Assembly (NCBI GenBank): GCA_964614855.1
Contig: CAZTMX010000045.1
Coordinates: 1-17,566 of the forward strand
DNA length: 17,566 nucleotides
Origin: CAWJHE01 sp964614855
GTDB taxonomy: Bacteria > Chloroflexota > Anaerolineae > Anaerolineales > UBA4823
Reading direction: 5' to 3'
The notes under the pieces are model-generated. The model worked only from the letters and a program-made list of their open reading frames with translations, was not told where the DNA came from and ran no database searches. Positions 1-6,425 of the stretch are shown here, piece by piece (positions within the stretch are counted from its first letter, which is position 1; the number at the start of each line of letters is the position of its first letter). A program made the position numbers and the translations under genes.

Positions 1-1
1 G

Positions 2-271
2 ACCGATGTGGAAGTAATGGCAGATGCGGTCGTAGAACGGTCAATTATCGATAAGAAAGCGAAGATCGGGGAAAAAGCGCAGGTGGGCGCTATCGACCCA
101 GGGTTGGAACTGTCAATCTCTACACTGGGCAAATCTTGTCTTGTCCCACCGGGTATGGTGATCGGTGCAGGTGCTTTGGTTGGGCCTGATGTGGCTGAAA
201 CCGATTATCCAACTGCAACGGTGGTAGAAAGAGGAATTGTGATGACAAAGAGGCTGCCGTATGAAATTTAA
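2..271 (+). CDS. glgC: Glucose-1-phosphate adenylyltransferase, C-terminal fragment (5' end outside window)
   Basis: This is the last ~89 codons of a gene that begins before the window; the frame is open to the left edge. The residues (VERSIIDKKAKIGEKAQVG, later GMVIGAGALVGPDV) show the hexapeptide pattern of a left-handed beta-helix, with an I/V-G pair every six residues. That is the C-terminal domain of ADP-glucose pyrophosphorylase, which makes ADP-glucose from glucose-1-phosphate and ATP for glycogen synthesis. The catalytic nucleotidyltransferase domain is not visible, so a related sugar-phosphate nucleotidyltransferase is possible. However, malQ overlaps its last 11 bases in another frame, so the two are translationally coupled, and this supports a glycogen role. 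A GTG at 8 is not the true start. Confidence 0.8.
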   Translation, partial: TDVEVMADAVVERSIIDKKAKIGEKAQVGAIDPGLELSISTLGKSCLVPPGMVIGAGALVGPDVAETDYPTATVVERGIVMTKRLPYEI

Positions 272-1793
272 ACGCTCTTCAGGGATTTTGTTGCACCCAA
301 CCAGCTTGCCCGGGTCTTATGGGGTTGGAGAATTGGGTGCACAGGCATATCAATTCTTGGACTTCCTGGCAGATGCAGGTTGTTCGCTGTGGCAGGTGCT
401 CCCATTGGGTCCGACCGGTTACGGCGATTCTCCTTACCAATGTTTTTCTGCAGTTGCAGGAAATCCCTATCTGATCAGCCTGCAGACTTTATTGGATGAG
501 GGTCTTTTACACGAAGAAGATGTTGCCGGTAAACCCAAATTCCCATTAGAGCGGGTGGATTTTGGTGCGCTGATCCCCTGGAAAGTTAAGGTGCTTGACC
601 TGGCGTATGCGCGTTTCAAAAAGGTTGCCAGCAAAAAAATGCTGCAAGCATACGAAGAATTCAAATCTGTCCAGGCAGATTGGCTGGATGATTTTTCGTT
701 ATTCATGGCTTTAAAGGAAGCAAATCATGGCGCCCCCTGGACGACCTGGGAAGCACCGCTAAGAGATCGAGATGAGCACGTACTGGCGGATGCTCGCAGC
801 AAGTATGCAACCGAAATCGACCGGCAGACTTTCCGCCAATTTATCTTTTTTGAGCAGTGGTTGGCATTGAAAGAATACGCTCATCAAAAAGGGATCCAGA
901 TAATCGGTGATGCCCCCATTTTTGTCGCCCACGATAGTGCAGATGTCTGGTCTCATCCCGAATTGTTTTATTTGCGAAAAAATGGGCAGCCGAGAGTTGT
1001 TGCGGGTGTTCCCCCGGACTATTTCTCGCCTACAGGCCAACTCTGGGGTAATCCCCTATACAATTGGAAAAAACATAAAGCAACGGGTTATCAATGGTGG
1101 ATCAAGCGCATCCAGTTGCTTTTGGGCGTGGTGGATATTATTCGCATGGATCATTTTCGTGGATTTGCCGGGTATTGGGAAGTCCCAGGGAAAGCAAAAA
1201 CAGCAGAAAATGGCCGATGGGTACCAGCGCCCGGGATGGATTTCTTCAAGAATATGCGCCGCAGCCTGGGAGATTTGCCCATTATTGCTGAAGACCTGGG
1301 GGTGATTACCCCGGATGTAGTCAAGCTGCGAGATACCTTTGGGCTGCCCGGGATGAAAATATTTCAATTTGGCTTTGGCTCCGGGCCGGATGCGCCGTTC
1401 TTGCCGCATCATTATCCCGAGAATTGCATCGTATATACCGGTACCCATGATAATGATACGGCTCGGGGGTGGTATGAGCGTGTGCCCGAAAGCGAAAGAG
1501 AATTCTTTCGACGCTATATGGCCAGCTCTGGAGAAAACATCGCCTGGGATATGATACGCGGCAGTTGGGCATCCGTTGCGGTATTTGCCCTGGCGCCGAT
1601 GCAGGATCTGCTGAACCTGGGAAATGCTGCACGCATGAATTACCCAGGTAACCCCAGCGGCAACTGGACATGGCGTATGTTGCCTGGAGCGATGACCAAG
1701 ACACTGTCAAAAAGATTGGCTGAATTGAATTACCTGTATTCCAGGATGAATACCAAACTTAACCCGAAAGAAAGCAAGGAGCAATCCGGATAG
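261..1793 (+). CDS. malQ: 4-alpha-glucanotransferase (amylomaltase, GH77)
   Basis: Cytoplasmic enzyme that transfers alpha-1,4-glucan segments between maltodextrins, releasing glucose; it acts in glycogen and maltodextrin turnover. The 510 residues match the usual bacterial amylomaltase length. The family motifs appear in order: GDSPYQ near residue 55, IRMDHFRGF with the predicted nucleophile D297, IIAEDLG with the acid/base E344, and TGTHDND with D397 as the transition-state-stabilising aspartate (roles assigned by family alignment from memory). The N-terminal SSGILLHPTSLPG is the standard amylomaltase opening. The ATG at 261 lies inside the end of glgC; AAAGAGG at 247-253 serves as its ribosome binding site seven bases upstream. 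It is cotranscribed with glgC. No clear hairpin terminator follows, and the next gene is convergent 33 bases away. Confidence 0.96.
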   Translation: MKFKRSSGILLHPTSLPGSYGVGELGAQAYQFLDFLADAGCSLWQVLPLGPTGYGDSPYQCFSAVAGNPYLISLQTLLDEGLLHEEDVAGKPKFPLERVDFGALIPWKVKVLDLAYARFKKVASKKMLQAYEEFKSVQADWLDDFSLFMALKEANHGAPWTTWEAPLRDRDEHVLADARSKYATEIDRQTFRQFIFFEQWLALKEYAHQKGIQIIGDAPIFVAHDSADVWSHPELFYLRKNGQPRVVAGVPPDYFSPTGQLWGNPLYNWKKHKATGYQWWIKRIQLLLGVVDIIRMDHFRGFAGYWEVPGKAKTAENGRWVPAPGMDFFKNMRRSLGDLPIIAEDLGVITPDVVKLRDTFGLPGMKIFQFGFGSGPDAPFLPHHYPENCIVYTGTHDNDTARGWYERVPESEREFFRRYMASSGENIAWDMIRGSWASVAVFALAPMQDLLNLGNAARMNYPGNPSGNWTWRMLPGAMTKTLSKRLAELNYLYSRMNTKLNPKESKEQSG

Positions 1794-1826
1794 CGCATCT
1801 TCCTAAAGTGAAATTGCCTGCCAGAT

Positions 1827-2036
1827 TTATTCGCTAGAGGGCGTCTCTTTGACAGCAGGCCAATCTGGAGCGGCGCGCTGCAGTTGTTTACGAGATACAC
1901 GGTTCATCCTGCGGCAGTGAGGGCAGGCGGTATTGAAATGGCTTAAATTCTCTGTTTCGATTTGGTCTAGTGCCGCGTGAACTGCGTCTTTATTCAGGGC
2001 AAACGGCTTACTACAATTAACACATCGGATTTGCAT
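1827..2036 (-). CDS. Small zinc-ribbon protein, function unknown
   Basis: A 69-residue protein with two knuckles, C5-x2-C8 and C38-x2-C41 (ACPHC), separated by a predicted helical stretch. This is the spacing of a treble-clef or zinc-ribbon fold that would bind one zinc ion. The C-terminal half after CPHC is basic (RRMNRVSRKQLQR), compatible with nucleic-acid or protein contact. No signal peptide or membrane segment is visible, so it is probably cytoplasmic. A good Shine-Dalgarno (AAAGGAGT on the minus strand, just upstream of 2036) supports the ATG. The gene is single, convergent with malQ and divergent from the adenosyltransferase gene. It is not recognised as a characterised family and no function is assigned. 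Confidence 0.75.
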   Translation of the reverse strand: MQIRCVNCSKPFALNKDAVHAALDQIETENLSHFNTACPHCRRMNRVSRKQLQRAAPDWPAVKETPSSE

Positions 2037-2139
2037 CCTATACTCCTTTGATTATTTTGGTACTCTGACAGTCAATGTTCATACGTGTTGAAATCATTAT
2101 ACATCCTGTTACGGACTGGTAAAGGTTACGATTTTTTCT

Positions 2140-2688
2140 ATGACTTCTTTTTTTACACGCACTGGTGATGATGGTTATACTGGGTTGTTAGGTGAGGGCA
2201 GGGTTCCAAAGTACCACCCCGTCCCGGAGACAGTTGGTGCTGTTGATGAAGCAACAGCCGCCCTGGGTCTTGCTAGGGCGACTGGTTTGACTGAGGTAAC
2301 AACTAGCACGATCTTATCTGTGCAAAGAGACCTTTACTGGCTGATGGCAGAAATTGCTGCCACACCAGAAAACGCAGAGCGCTTTCGCAGGATTGATGCA
2401 GCGCGGGTTAACTGGCTGGAGGCGCAGATAGACCAGCTTGGGGAAATGGTGGAGCTGCCGAAGGAATTCATCGTTCCTGGCGACTCACCCTCAGGGGCTG
2501 CATTGGCGATAGCGCGTACCATTGTGCGCAGAGCAGAACGGCTGGCTGCTCACCTGATCCACGATGGCTGGGTGCAGAATGTGTTCATTCTGAGCTACCT
2601 CAACCGCTTATCCTCATTATGCTTTGTACTCGAATTGCTTGAGAATAAAGCGGCTGGAAATCCAGCACCCACCCTGGCAAAAGATTAG
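2140..2688 (+). CDS. pduO: PduO-type ATP:cob(I)alamin adenosyltransferase, divergent
   Basis: Makes adenosylcobalamin by transferring the 5'-deoxyadenosyl group of ATP to cob(I)alamin; the family is a cytoplasmic trimer of five-helix bundles. The N-terminal ATP loop TRTGDDGYTGLLGEGRVPK (residues 6-24) and the C-terminal ARTIVRRAER (125-134) followed by LSYLNRLSSLCF are diagnostic. F110 in EFIVPGD corresponds to the phenylalanine that displaces the lower ligand of cobalamin. Three positions deviate from the usual pattern as I recall it: the arginine after K-x-x-P is V28, the asparagine of DELN is T39, and PGG is PGD (113-115). The start at 2140 has only a weak AAAGG upstream. The gene stands alone, ending two bases from a convergent gene, and no cobalamin riboswitch could be identified in front of it. 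Confidence 0.88.
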   Translation: MTSFFTRTGDDGYTGLLGEGRVPKYHPVPETVGAVDEATAALGLARATGLTEVTTSTILSVQRDLYWLMAEIAATPENAERFRRIDAARVNWLEAQIDQLGEMVELPKEFIVPGDSPSGAALAIARTIVRRAERLAAHLIHDGWVQNVFILSYLNRLSSLCFVLELLENKAAGNPAPTLAKD

Positions 2689-2690
2689 CC

Positions 2691-3449
2691 TTATTGGTTT
2701 GCCGTCGCCAAAGCGTTATTGACCGCCTCGCTGATCTGCTCAAATGTGGGCACAAAGCCCGGAGCGACCTGTACACCGTTTACAAAAACCGAGGGTGTGC
2801 CGCTGATCTTTAATTGTGCAACCAAGTCGATATCCGCCTTGATTTCATCGCTGTACTTATTCTCATTAAAGCAGCTTTCAAAGGCATCCATCTCCAGGCC
2901 AAGTGATTCCGCAAAGGCGATCATCCGTTTTTCGCTAAATTCACCCACCACATAATTCAGGTTGGCATATAACATCTTCTTGTAGTCATAGAAACGGTTC
3001 TGTTCTGCTGCACACATCGCTGCCTTAGCGGCATTATCCGAATCTTTCACGACAGAATCGTCGTCCATGAAAGGGTAATTATGGAATGTGTAATAAGCCT
3101 GTCCTGATTGAACAAAAGTGGTTATCACAGCAGGCTCAATATTCTGAGTGAACGCCTGGCAGGCTGAACATTTGAAATCTTCAAAAATCTGGATCTTCAC
3201 CGGGGCATTTGGGTCGCCGATGGAGGTCCCTTGCTCGCCTGTATAGGCATCTGGCGTTATTTGGACAAAATCACCAACGGGTTCGTTAGCCTTCTGGATT
3301 TGGGGTACTAATAATAATGCGAGAAAAACACCGGCAATCAAAACGATTGAACCGATGACGATGATACGTTGGCGTTTTGCAGCCTGCACGCGCTGTTGGC
3401 GCAGCGCCTGGCGCTTGCTTAGTGGTTGTTTACTTGACTTCTGGTTCAT
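2691..3449 (-). CDS. Membrane-anchored DsbA-family thiol:disulfide oxidoreductase
   Basis: A 252-residue envelope protein. A very basic N-terminus (residues 1-28) precedes one hydrophobic helix (about 29-49), so it should be a signal anchor with the catalytic domain outside. The domain (about 60-250) carries FEDFKCSACQAF with the redox pair C94-x2-C97 and a cis-proline motif SGTPSVFVNG. This is the DsbA/Thioredoxin_4 arrangement that introduces or isomerises disulfides in exported proteins. Two further cysteines, in AAMCAAE and in ESCFNEN, could form a structural disulfide. The start has a good AAGGAG Shine-Dalgarno. It is the last gene of a four-gene minus-strand run, 87 bases after the hydrolase gene, and may have its own promoter. 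No re-oxidising partner (DsbB or VKOR) lies in the window. Confidence 0.9.
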   Translation of the reverse strand: MNQKSSKQPLSKRQALRQQRVQAAKRQRIIVIGSIVLIAGVFLALLLVPQIQKANEPVGDFVQITPDAYTGEQGTSIGDPNAPVKIQIFEDFKCSACQAFTQNIEPAVITTFVQSGQAYYTFHNYPFMDDDSVVKDSDNAAKAAMCAAEQNRFYDYKKMLYANLNYVVGEFSEKRMIAFAESLGLEMDAFESCFNENKYSDEIKADIDLVAQLKISGTPSVFVNGVQVAPGFVPTFEQISEAVNNALATANQ

Positions 3450-3485
3450 TCAAACTCCTTGATCATGTGGAAAGAGAATTCGTTG

Positions 3486-3514
3486 ATTTTCCCATGATGC
3501 CAGGGTTTTGTCCA
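3486..3514 (-). promoter_or_regulatory. Possible sigma-70-type promoter for the DsbA-like gene
   Basis: On the minus strand TGGACA (3514-3509) is followed after 17 bases by GAAAAT (3491-3486), 37 bases before the ATG. The spacing is ideal and the -35 differs from consensus by one base, but the -10 matches only four of six. It would let this gene be expressed apart from the upstream operon. Confidence 0.35.
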
Positions 3515-3536
3515 GGGGTAAATAAGACCTTTTTAC

Positions 3537-4367
3537 TTATAATTTTGATTCTAACCAGTCTGTCAAGTAGCTGAGAACCTGTTCTTTTTCCGGTTCATTG
3601 TGGATTTCATGAGCCAGACCAGGCCAGAGTTTCAAAGTGCAATCCCCCTTGACTTTGGCGGCAAATTCCTGGCTGCCTTCTACAAAGGCGATCTTATCCG
3701 CTGTGCCGTGCATAATCAAGAGGGGCAGGGCAAATTCACTTGCATGGTCGTACCCATATTGAATGGCTTTAAAGAGATTGACTGCCAGGGCTGGCGTCCC
3801 CCTGTCGTGTACCAGTTCATCATTCTGGTATTTTTGCACCACAAGCGGGTCTCGGCTGATATTTTCAGCAGCCAGGCCAGTGGACATGCCCATGGTTGGC
3901 CAAATTGCGGCAAATAACTTCGATAGAAATAGCTTTGCTTTTTGGTTTTCAAGAGCGGTGCGTAAACCAGGATCGGTAGCGACGACTCCCTGCAAATCGT
4001 TGGGCATCTGCAGTGGATAATTCAAGACGATGATGCCGCCCATACTGTGTCCATACAGAAAAATTGGTAGATCAGGATATTGGCGCTTTGCAGTCTGGAT
4101 AAGCAAATTAACGTCCTGCAATAAAGCATCAAAATCCTTAAAATAGCCGCGCTTACCGTCAGATTTTCCATGTCCGCGCAGGTCAATCGCGTGCAAAGCG
4201 AAACCCTTGCTGCACAGAAATTCAGCTACGTGGTGGTAGCGACCGGAATGCTCACCCAAACCATGGACCAGACAGACTACTGCGCGTGGTTCTCCCTCAG
4301 GTTCCCATTGCTGGTAAAACAAATTTGTGGCATCTTTAGCTACTAATGTCTGTGTATTATTCTTCAT
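3537..4367 (-). CDS. Alpha/beta hydrolase, monoacylglycerol-lipase type
   Basis: A 276-residue cytoplasmic serine hydrolase of the Hydrolase_4/S33 group, whose characterised bacterial members cleave monoacylglycerols or lysophospholipids. The oxyanion segment LVHGLGEHSGRY (33-44) and DLRGHGKSDG (62-71) are typical of this group. The catalytic triad is S108 in YGHSMGG, D224 in HGTADK and H253 in GLAHEIHNE. An in-frame ATG at 4439 exists but lies deep in the preceding gene without a ribosome binding site. The ATG at 4367 sits one base after that gene's stop, with AAGGAG twelve bases upstream, so I take it as the start, with translational coupling. No signal peptide is present. The true substrate cannot be read from sequence. 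Confidence 0.87.
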   Translation of the reverse strand: MKNNTQTLVAKDATNLFYQQWEPEGEPRAVVCLVHGLGEHSGRYHHVAEFLCSKGFALHAIDLRGHGKSDGKRGYFKDFDALLQDVNLLIQTAKRQYPDLPIFLYGHSMGGIIVLNYPLQMPNDLQGVVATDPGLRTALENQKAKLFLSKLFAAIWPTMGMSTGLAAENISRDPLVVQKYQNDELVHDRGTPALAVNLFKAIQYGYDHASEFALPLLIMHGTADKIAFVEGSQEFAAKVKGDCTLKLWPGLAHEIHNEPEKEQVLSYLTDWLESKL

Positions 4368-4368
4368 T

Positions 4369-5250
4369 TTACTCAGAGGCTCCTTCATGGTTGTGGATTG
4401 ATAGCTGGTACACAGGATAGACTTCACCGGTTGGTTCAAACCCTGCTTTTTTATACAGGTTTAAGGAGGCGTGGTTATATTCTTGCGTATTTACACTGAT
4501 CATTTGTGCGCCGCGGCGTTTAAATTGTGCAAGCAGGTCATAAAGCAAGCTGTAGCCGGTGCCCTTTCCTTGATCAGGGGGTTTCACAGCTAACCTGGCC
4601 AGGTGGCCTCCCACGGCTGTTGCAGTGCTGATTTGATACCCGACCAGTTTTCCATCCTCTTCAGCGACCGTAGCAATTGCGGACTGCAGGAACGCGATCT
4701 GGATATTCTTGCGCGAGATTTGCCAGAGCGGTGGGAAGGATTGCTTGTCAATTTCGAAAACAAGATCCAAATCATCTAAAGTCATTGGCCGCACGTGTAT
4801 CGATGCCTGCTCGGGATCTGTTGGCAGCGACGATCTGGAATAACTCAACACCTGAAGGTGGTGTGCAATAGTGAATTCCACCTGCTCCAACAGCCTGGAG
4901 AACCAGTTGTTGAGAGGAATTGCGGCGATTACCTGCACCCTGGGATCCTGTCGAATCATGTGATAGGCATTTTCCCACAGGGGTGTCCATACCCGGCTGA
5001 GATTTGTTTGATAAGCGGCAGCAAAAAGGCGAATCCAGGCGATATGTTCGGGATCCGGCGGGCATGCCAGGGTGGCTAAGATTTGGTTATCTTCTTCGTA
5101 AATTGGAAATGGTGGTGTACCAACCCAATCTAGCGGTGGGCGGTAATCCAGATGGCGGTGGACATAAGAATCAAAGTGAATCAGATTAGCCAGGCGATTA
5201 AGATCGCCTGGTAAAGCATCGCGAATTATTTCACCCCTTTGATCTTCCAT
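4369..5250 (-). CDS. GNAT-family N-acetyltransferase with two GNAT-like lobes
   Basis: A 293-residue protein. The C-terminal half (about 150-288) is a complete GNAT domain. It has the acetyl-CoA pyrophosphate loop DQGKGTG (226-232) after the strand HLARLAVKP, then NTQEYNHASLNLYKKAGF (up to about 271). The N-terminal half (about 7-145) has the outline of a second, degenerate GNAT lobe lacking a clear Q/R-x-x-G-x-G/A loop, as in other double-GNAT proteins. It should acetylate an amine on a small molecule or a protein; the substrate is unknown. It starts three bases after the stop of the HTH gene and ends one base before the hydrolase ATG, so all three are cotranscribed and probably translationally coupled. 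A GGAG occurs about 15 bases before the ATG, farther than usual. Confidence 0.87.
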   Translation of the reverse strand: MEDQRGEIIRDALPGDLNRLANLIHFDSYVHRHLDYRPPLDWVGTPPFPIYEEDNQILATLACPPDPEHIAWIRLFAAAYQTNLSRVWTPLWENAYHMIRQDPRVQVIAAIPLNNWFSRLLEQVEFTIAHHLQVLSYSRSSLPTDPEQASIHVRPMTLDDLDLVFEIDKQSFPPLWQISRKNIQIAFLQSAIATVAEEDGKLVGYQISTATAVGGHLARLAVKPPDQGKGTGYSLLYDLLAQFKRRGAQMISVNTQEYNHASLNLYKKAGFEPTGEVYPVYQLSIHNHEGASE

Positions 5251-5253
5251 GTA

Positions 5254-5934
5254 TCAACTGGTGATCTCCAAAAGAAATTTTGCACAAGAACGCATATGGT
5301 CCATATCCTGTAGGCTTAACTTGCGAGCCAGCTCAAGAAAAGGCAGGTTCCCAGGTTGGCTGATAAATTCCTGCAACTCTTGAGGCAAATTTACCATCCC
5401 TTTAACTGCATTTTTTTGAATTTTCCATCTGCCAACCGGGCCGAAATGGTCCGTAAATTCGCTTAAAGGTCGACCGGTGGCTTTGCTAATTATTTCCAAA
5501 ACCGGTAGAGGGACGGGTTTGTAACCCTGTTCATAGCTGTACATCGTGTCCGCATCGATGTGTGTTTTTTCAACGAGGTCTTCCATTGACAGGTTTTGCT
5601 CGAGCCTGGCTTGTTTTAACAAAGCCCCAATCGTTCGCTGGCGAACCTGGATCAAGCGCTCAGTATCCTGGATTGTCCTGATCTGTGCATCCTCCTCCAG
5701 GGGGCGGTTGTCAAGAAAATATTCCAGTGGGATATCCAGGGTATACGCAAGGTTTTCGATTTGCGGGAGGCTGGGTGCAGACAATCCATCTTCCATCGCC
5801 AGGTATGCTTCACGATCGACACCTATTGCTAATGCACATTCTTCTTCTTGCTTTCCAGTCGATAGGCGCGCATTTTTTAGCAAAGCGCCAAGAATTTTGT
5901 TTCTTAATCTCAAAGATAGGTTTTGATTGGTCAT
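5254..5934 (-). CDS. Tandem-HTH XRE-family transcriptional regulator
   Basis: A 226-residue DNA-binding protein with two Cro/C1-type helix-turn-helix domains, about residues 13-73 and 100-160. The copies are clearly homologous: ILGALLKNARLSTGKQEEE against TIGALLKQARLEQNLSMED, and later DIPLEYF against GRPLSEF at the same offset. The tail (about 161-226) is helical, contains two tryptophan-free segments after VGRWKIQKN, and resembles no sensor domain I know. It is the first gene of the operon with the GNAT and hydrolase genes, so it probably regulates that operon, its own promoter, or both (inference). The ATG at 5934 has a good AAAGGA ribosome binding site. A near-consensus promoter lies 59 bases upstream. 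Confidence 0.88.
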   Translation of the reverse strand: MTNQNLSLRLRNKILGALLKNARLSTGKQEEECALAIGVDREAYLAMEDGLSAPSLPQIENLAYTLDIPLEYFLDNRPLEEDAQIRTIQDTERLIQVRQRTIGALLKQARLEQNLSMEDLVEKTHIDADTMYSYEQGYKPVPLPVLEIISKATGRPLSEFTDHFGPVGRWKIQKNAVKGMVNLPQELQEFISQPGNLPFLELARKLSLQDMDHMRSCAKFLLEITS

Positions 5935-5992
5935 CGCTTATCCTTTACCTGATACAGCAGAATAGAAATATCCGCCTGTTCAAAGCAACTAT

Positions 5993-6021
5993 ATCATATC
6001 CCGCCTCGAAAAAACAGTCAA
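5993..6021 (-). promoter_or_regulatory. Near-consensus sigma-70 promoter of the HTH-GNAT-hydrolase operon
   Basis: Minus strand: TTGACT (6021-6016), 17 bases, TATGAT (5998-5993). Each hexamer differs from consensus by one base and the spacing is optimal. Transcription would start near 5986, about 50 bases before the HTH ATG. Confidence 0.8.
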
Positions 6022-6100
6022 CAAACCTGCATTGACATCCTGATTTGTGAATTGCCCTGTATTCTTAGGCTATCTTGGATTAAAATAGTAGAAAATTCTT

Positions 6101-6105
6101 GGAGG
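6101..6105 (+). promoter_or_regulatory. Shine-Dalgarno GGAGG deciding a GTG start at 6112
   Basis: GGAGG six to ten bases before the GTG marks translation start of the cysteine-rich protein and excludes the upstream ATG. Confidence 0.8.
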
Positions 6106-6111
6106 AAAGCT

Positions 6112-6408
6112 GTGCAAATTTGTTCAAAATGCCATTCACAAGCACCAGACAGTTCCATACTTTGCCCCAAATGTGCTGCTGATTTATCTCAGTGGTCAGA
6201 GACAGCTGTGGCTCTGAAACGGATGCAAGAGAACCCACGCATCAGCTATGTGCGTGTGGTTGTGTCTGAAGATTGTTGCCCGGCATGCCGGGAGGTGCAG
6301 GGTGCTTACGCAAAAGAGCATGCACCGAAATTGCCGGTAGAAGGCTGCTCTCATCCACTGGGCTGCCGCTGTCATTACCAGCCGTATTTAGAAGAAATCT
6401 ATCCTTAG
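6112..6408 (+). CDS. Cysteine-rich zinc-ribbon protein, function unknown
   Basis: A 98-residue protein with ten cysteines. The N-terminal ribbon is C4-x2-C7 ... C18-x2-C21. The second cluster is CCPAC (C55, C56, C59) ... C79-S-H81 ... GCRCHYQP (C85, C87, H88), so at least two metal sites are likely. The C..C - G-x-Y - P - H-P-x-x-C-R-C-x layout is reminiscent of the cysteine motif in Mu gpF-like phage head proteins, but there is no phage context. I choose the GTG at 6112 because GGAGG at 6101-6105 sits seven bases before it; an in-frame ATG at 6052 has no ribosome binding site and adds unrelated-looking residues. The gene is divergent from the HTH operon and convergent with cca. Function is not recognised. 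Confidence 0.78.
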   Translation: MQICSKCHSQAPDSSILCPKCAADLSQWSETAVALKRMQENPRISYVRVVVSEDCCPACREVQGAYAKEHAPKLPVEGCSHPLGCRCHYQPYLEEIYP

Positions 6409-6425
6409 TTTCGTCAATTCGATTT

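Noticed and set aside
4368..4439. A longer start for the alpha/beta hydrolase (ATG at 4439)
   Set aside because: It overlaps the GNAT gene by 71 bases, has no ribosome binding site, and the extra residues do not resemble the family.
6032..6063. TTGACA (6032-6037) as -35 of the cysteine-rich protein gene
   Set aside because: The nearest -10-like hexamer (TGTATT, 6058-6063) is 20 bases away and poor; no acceptable -10 occurs at 16-18 bases.
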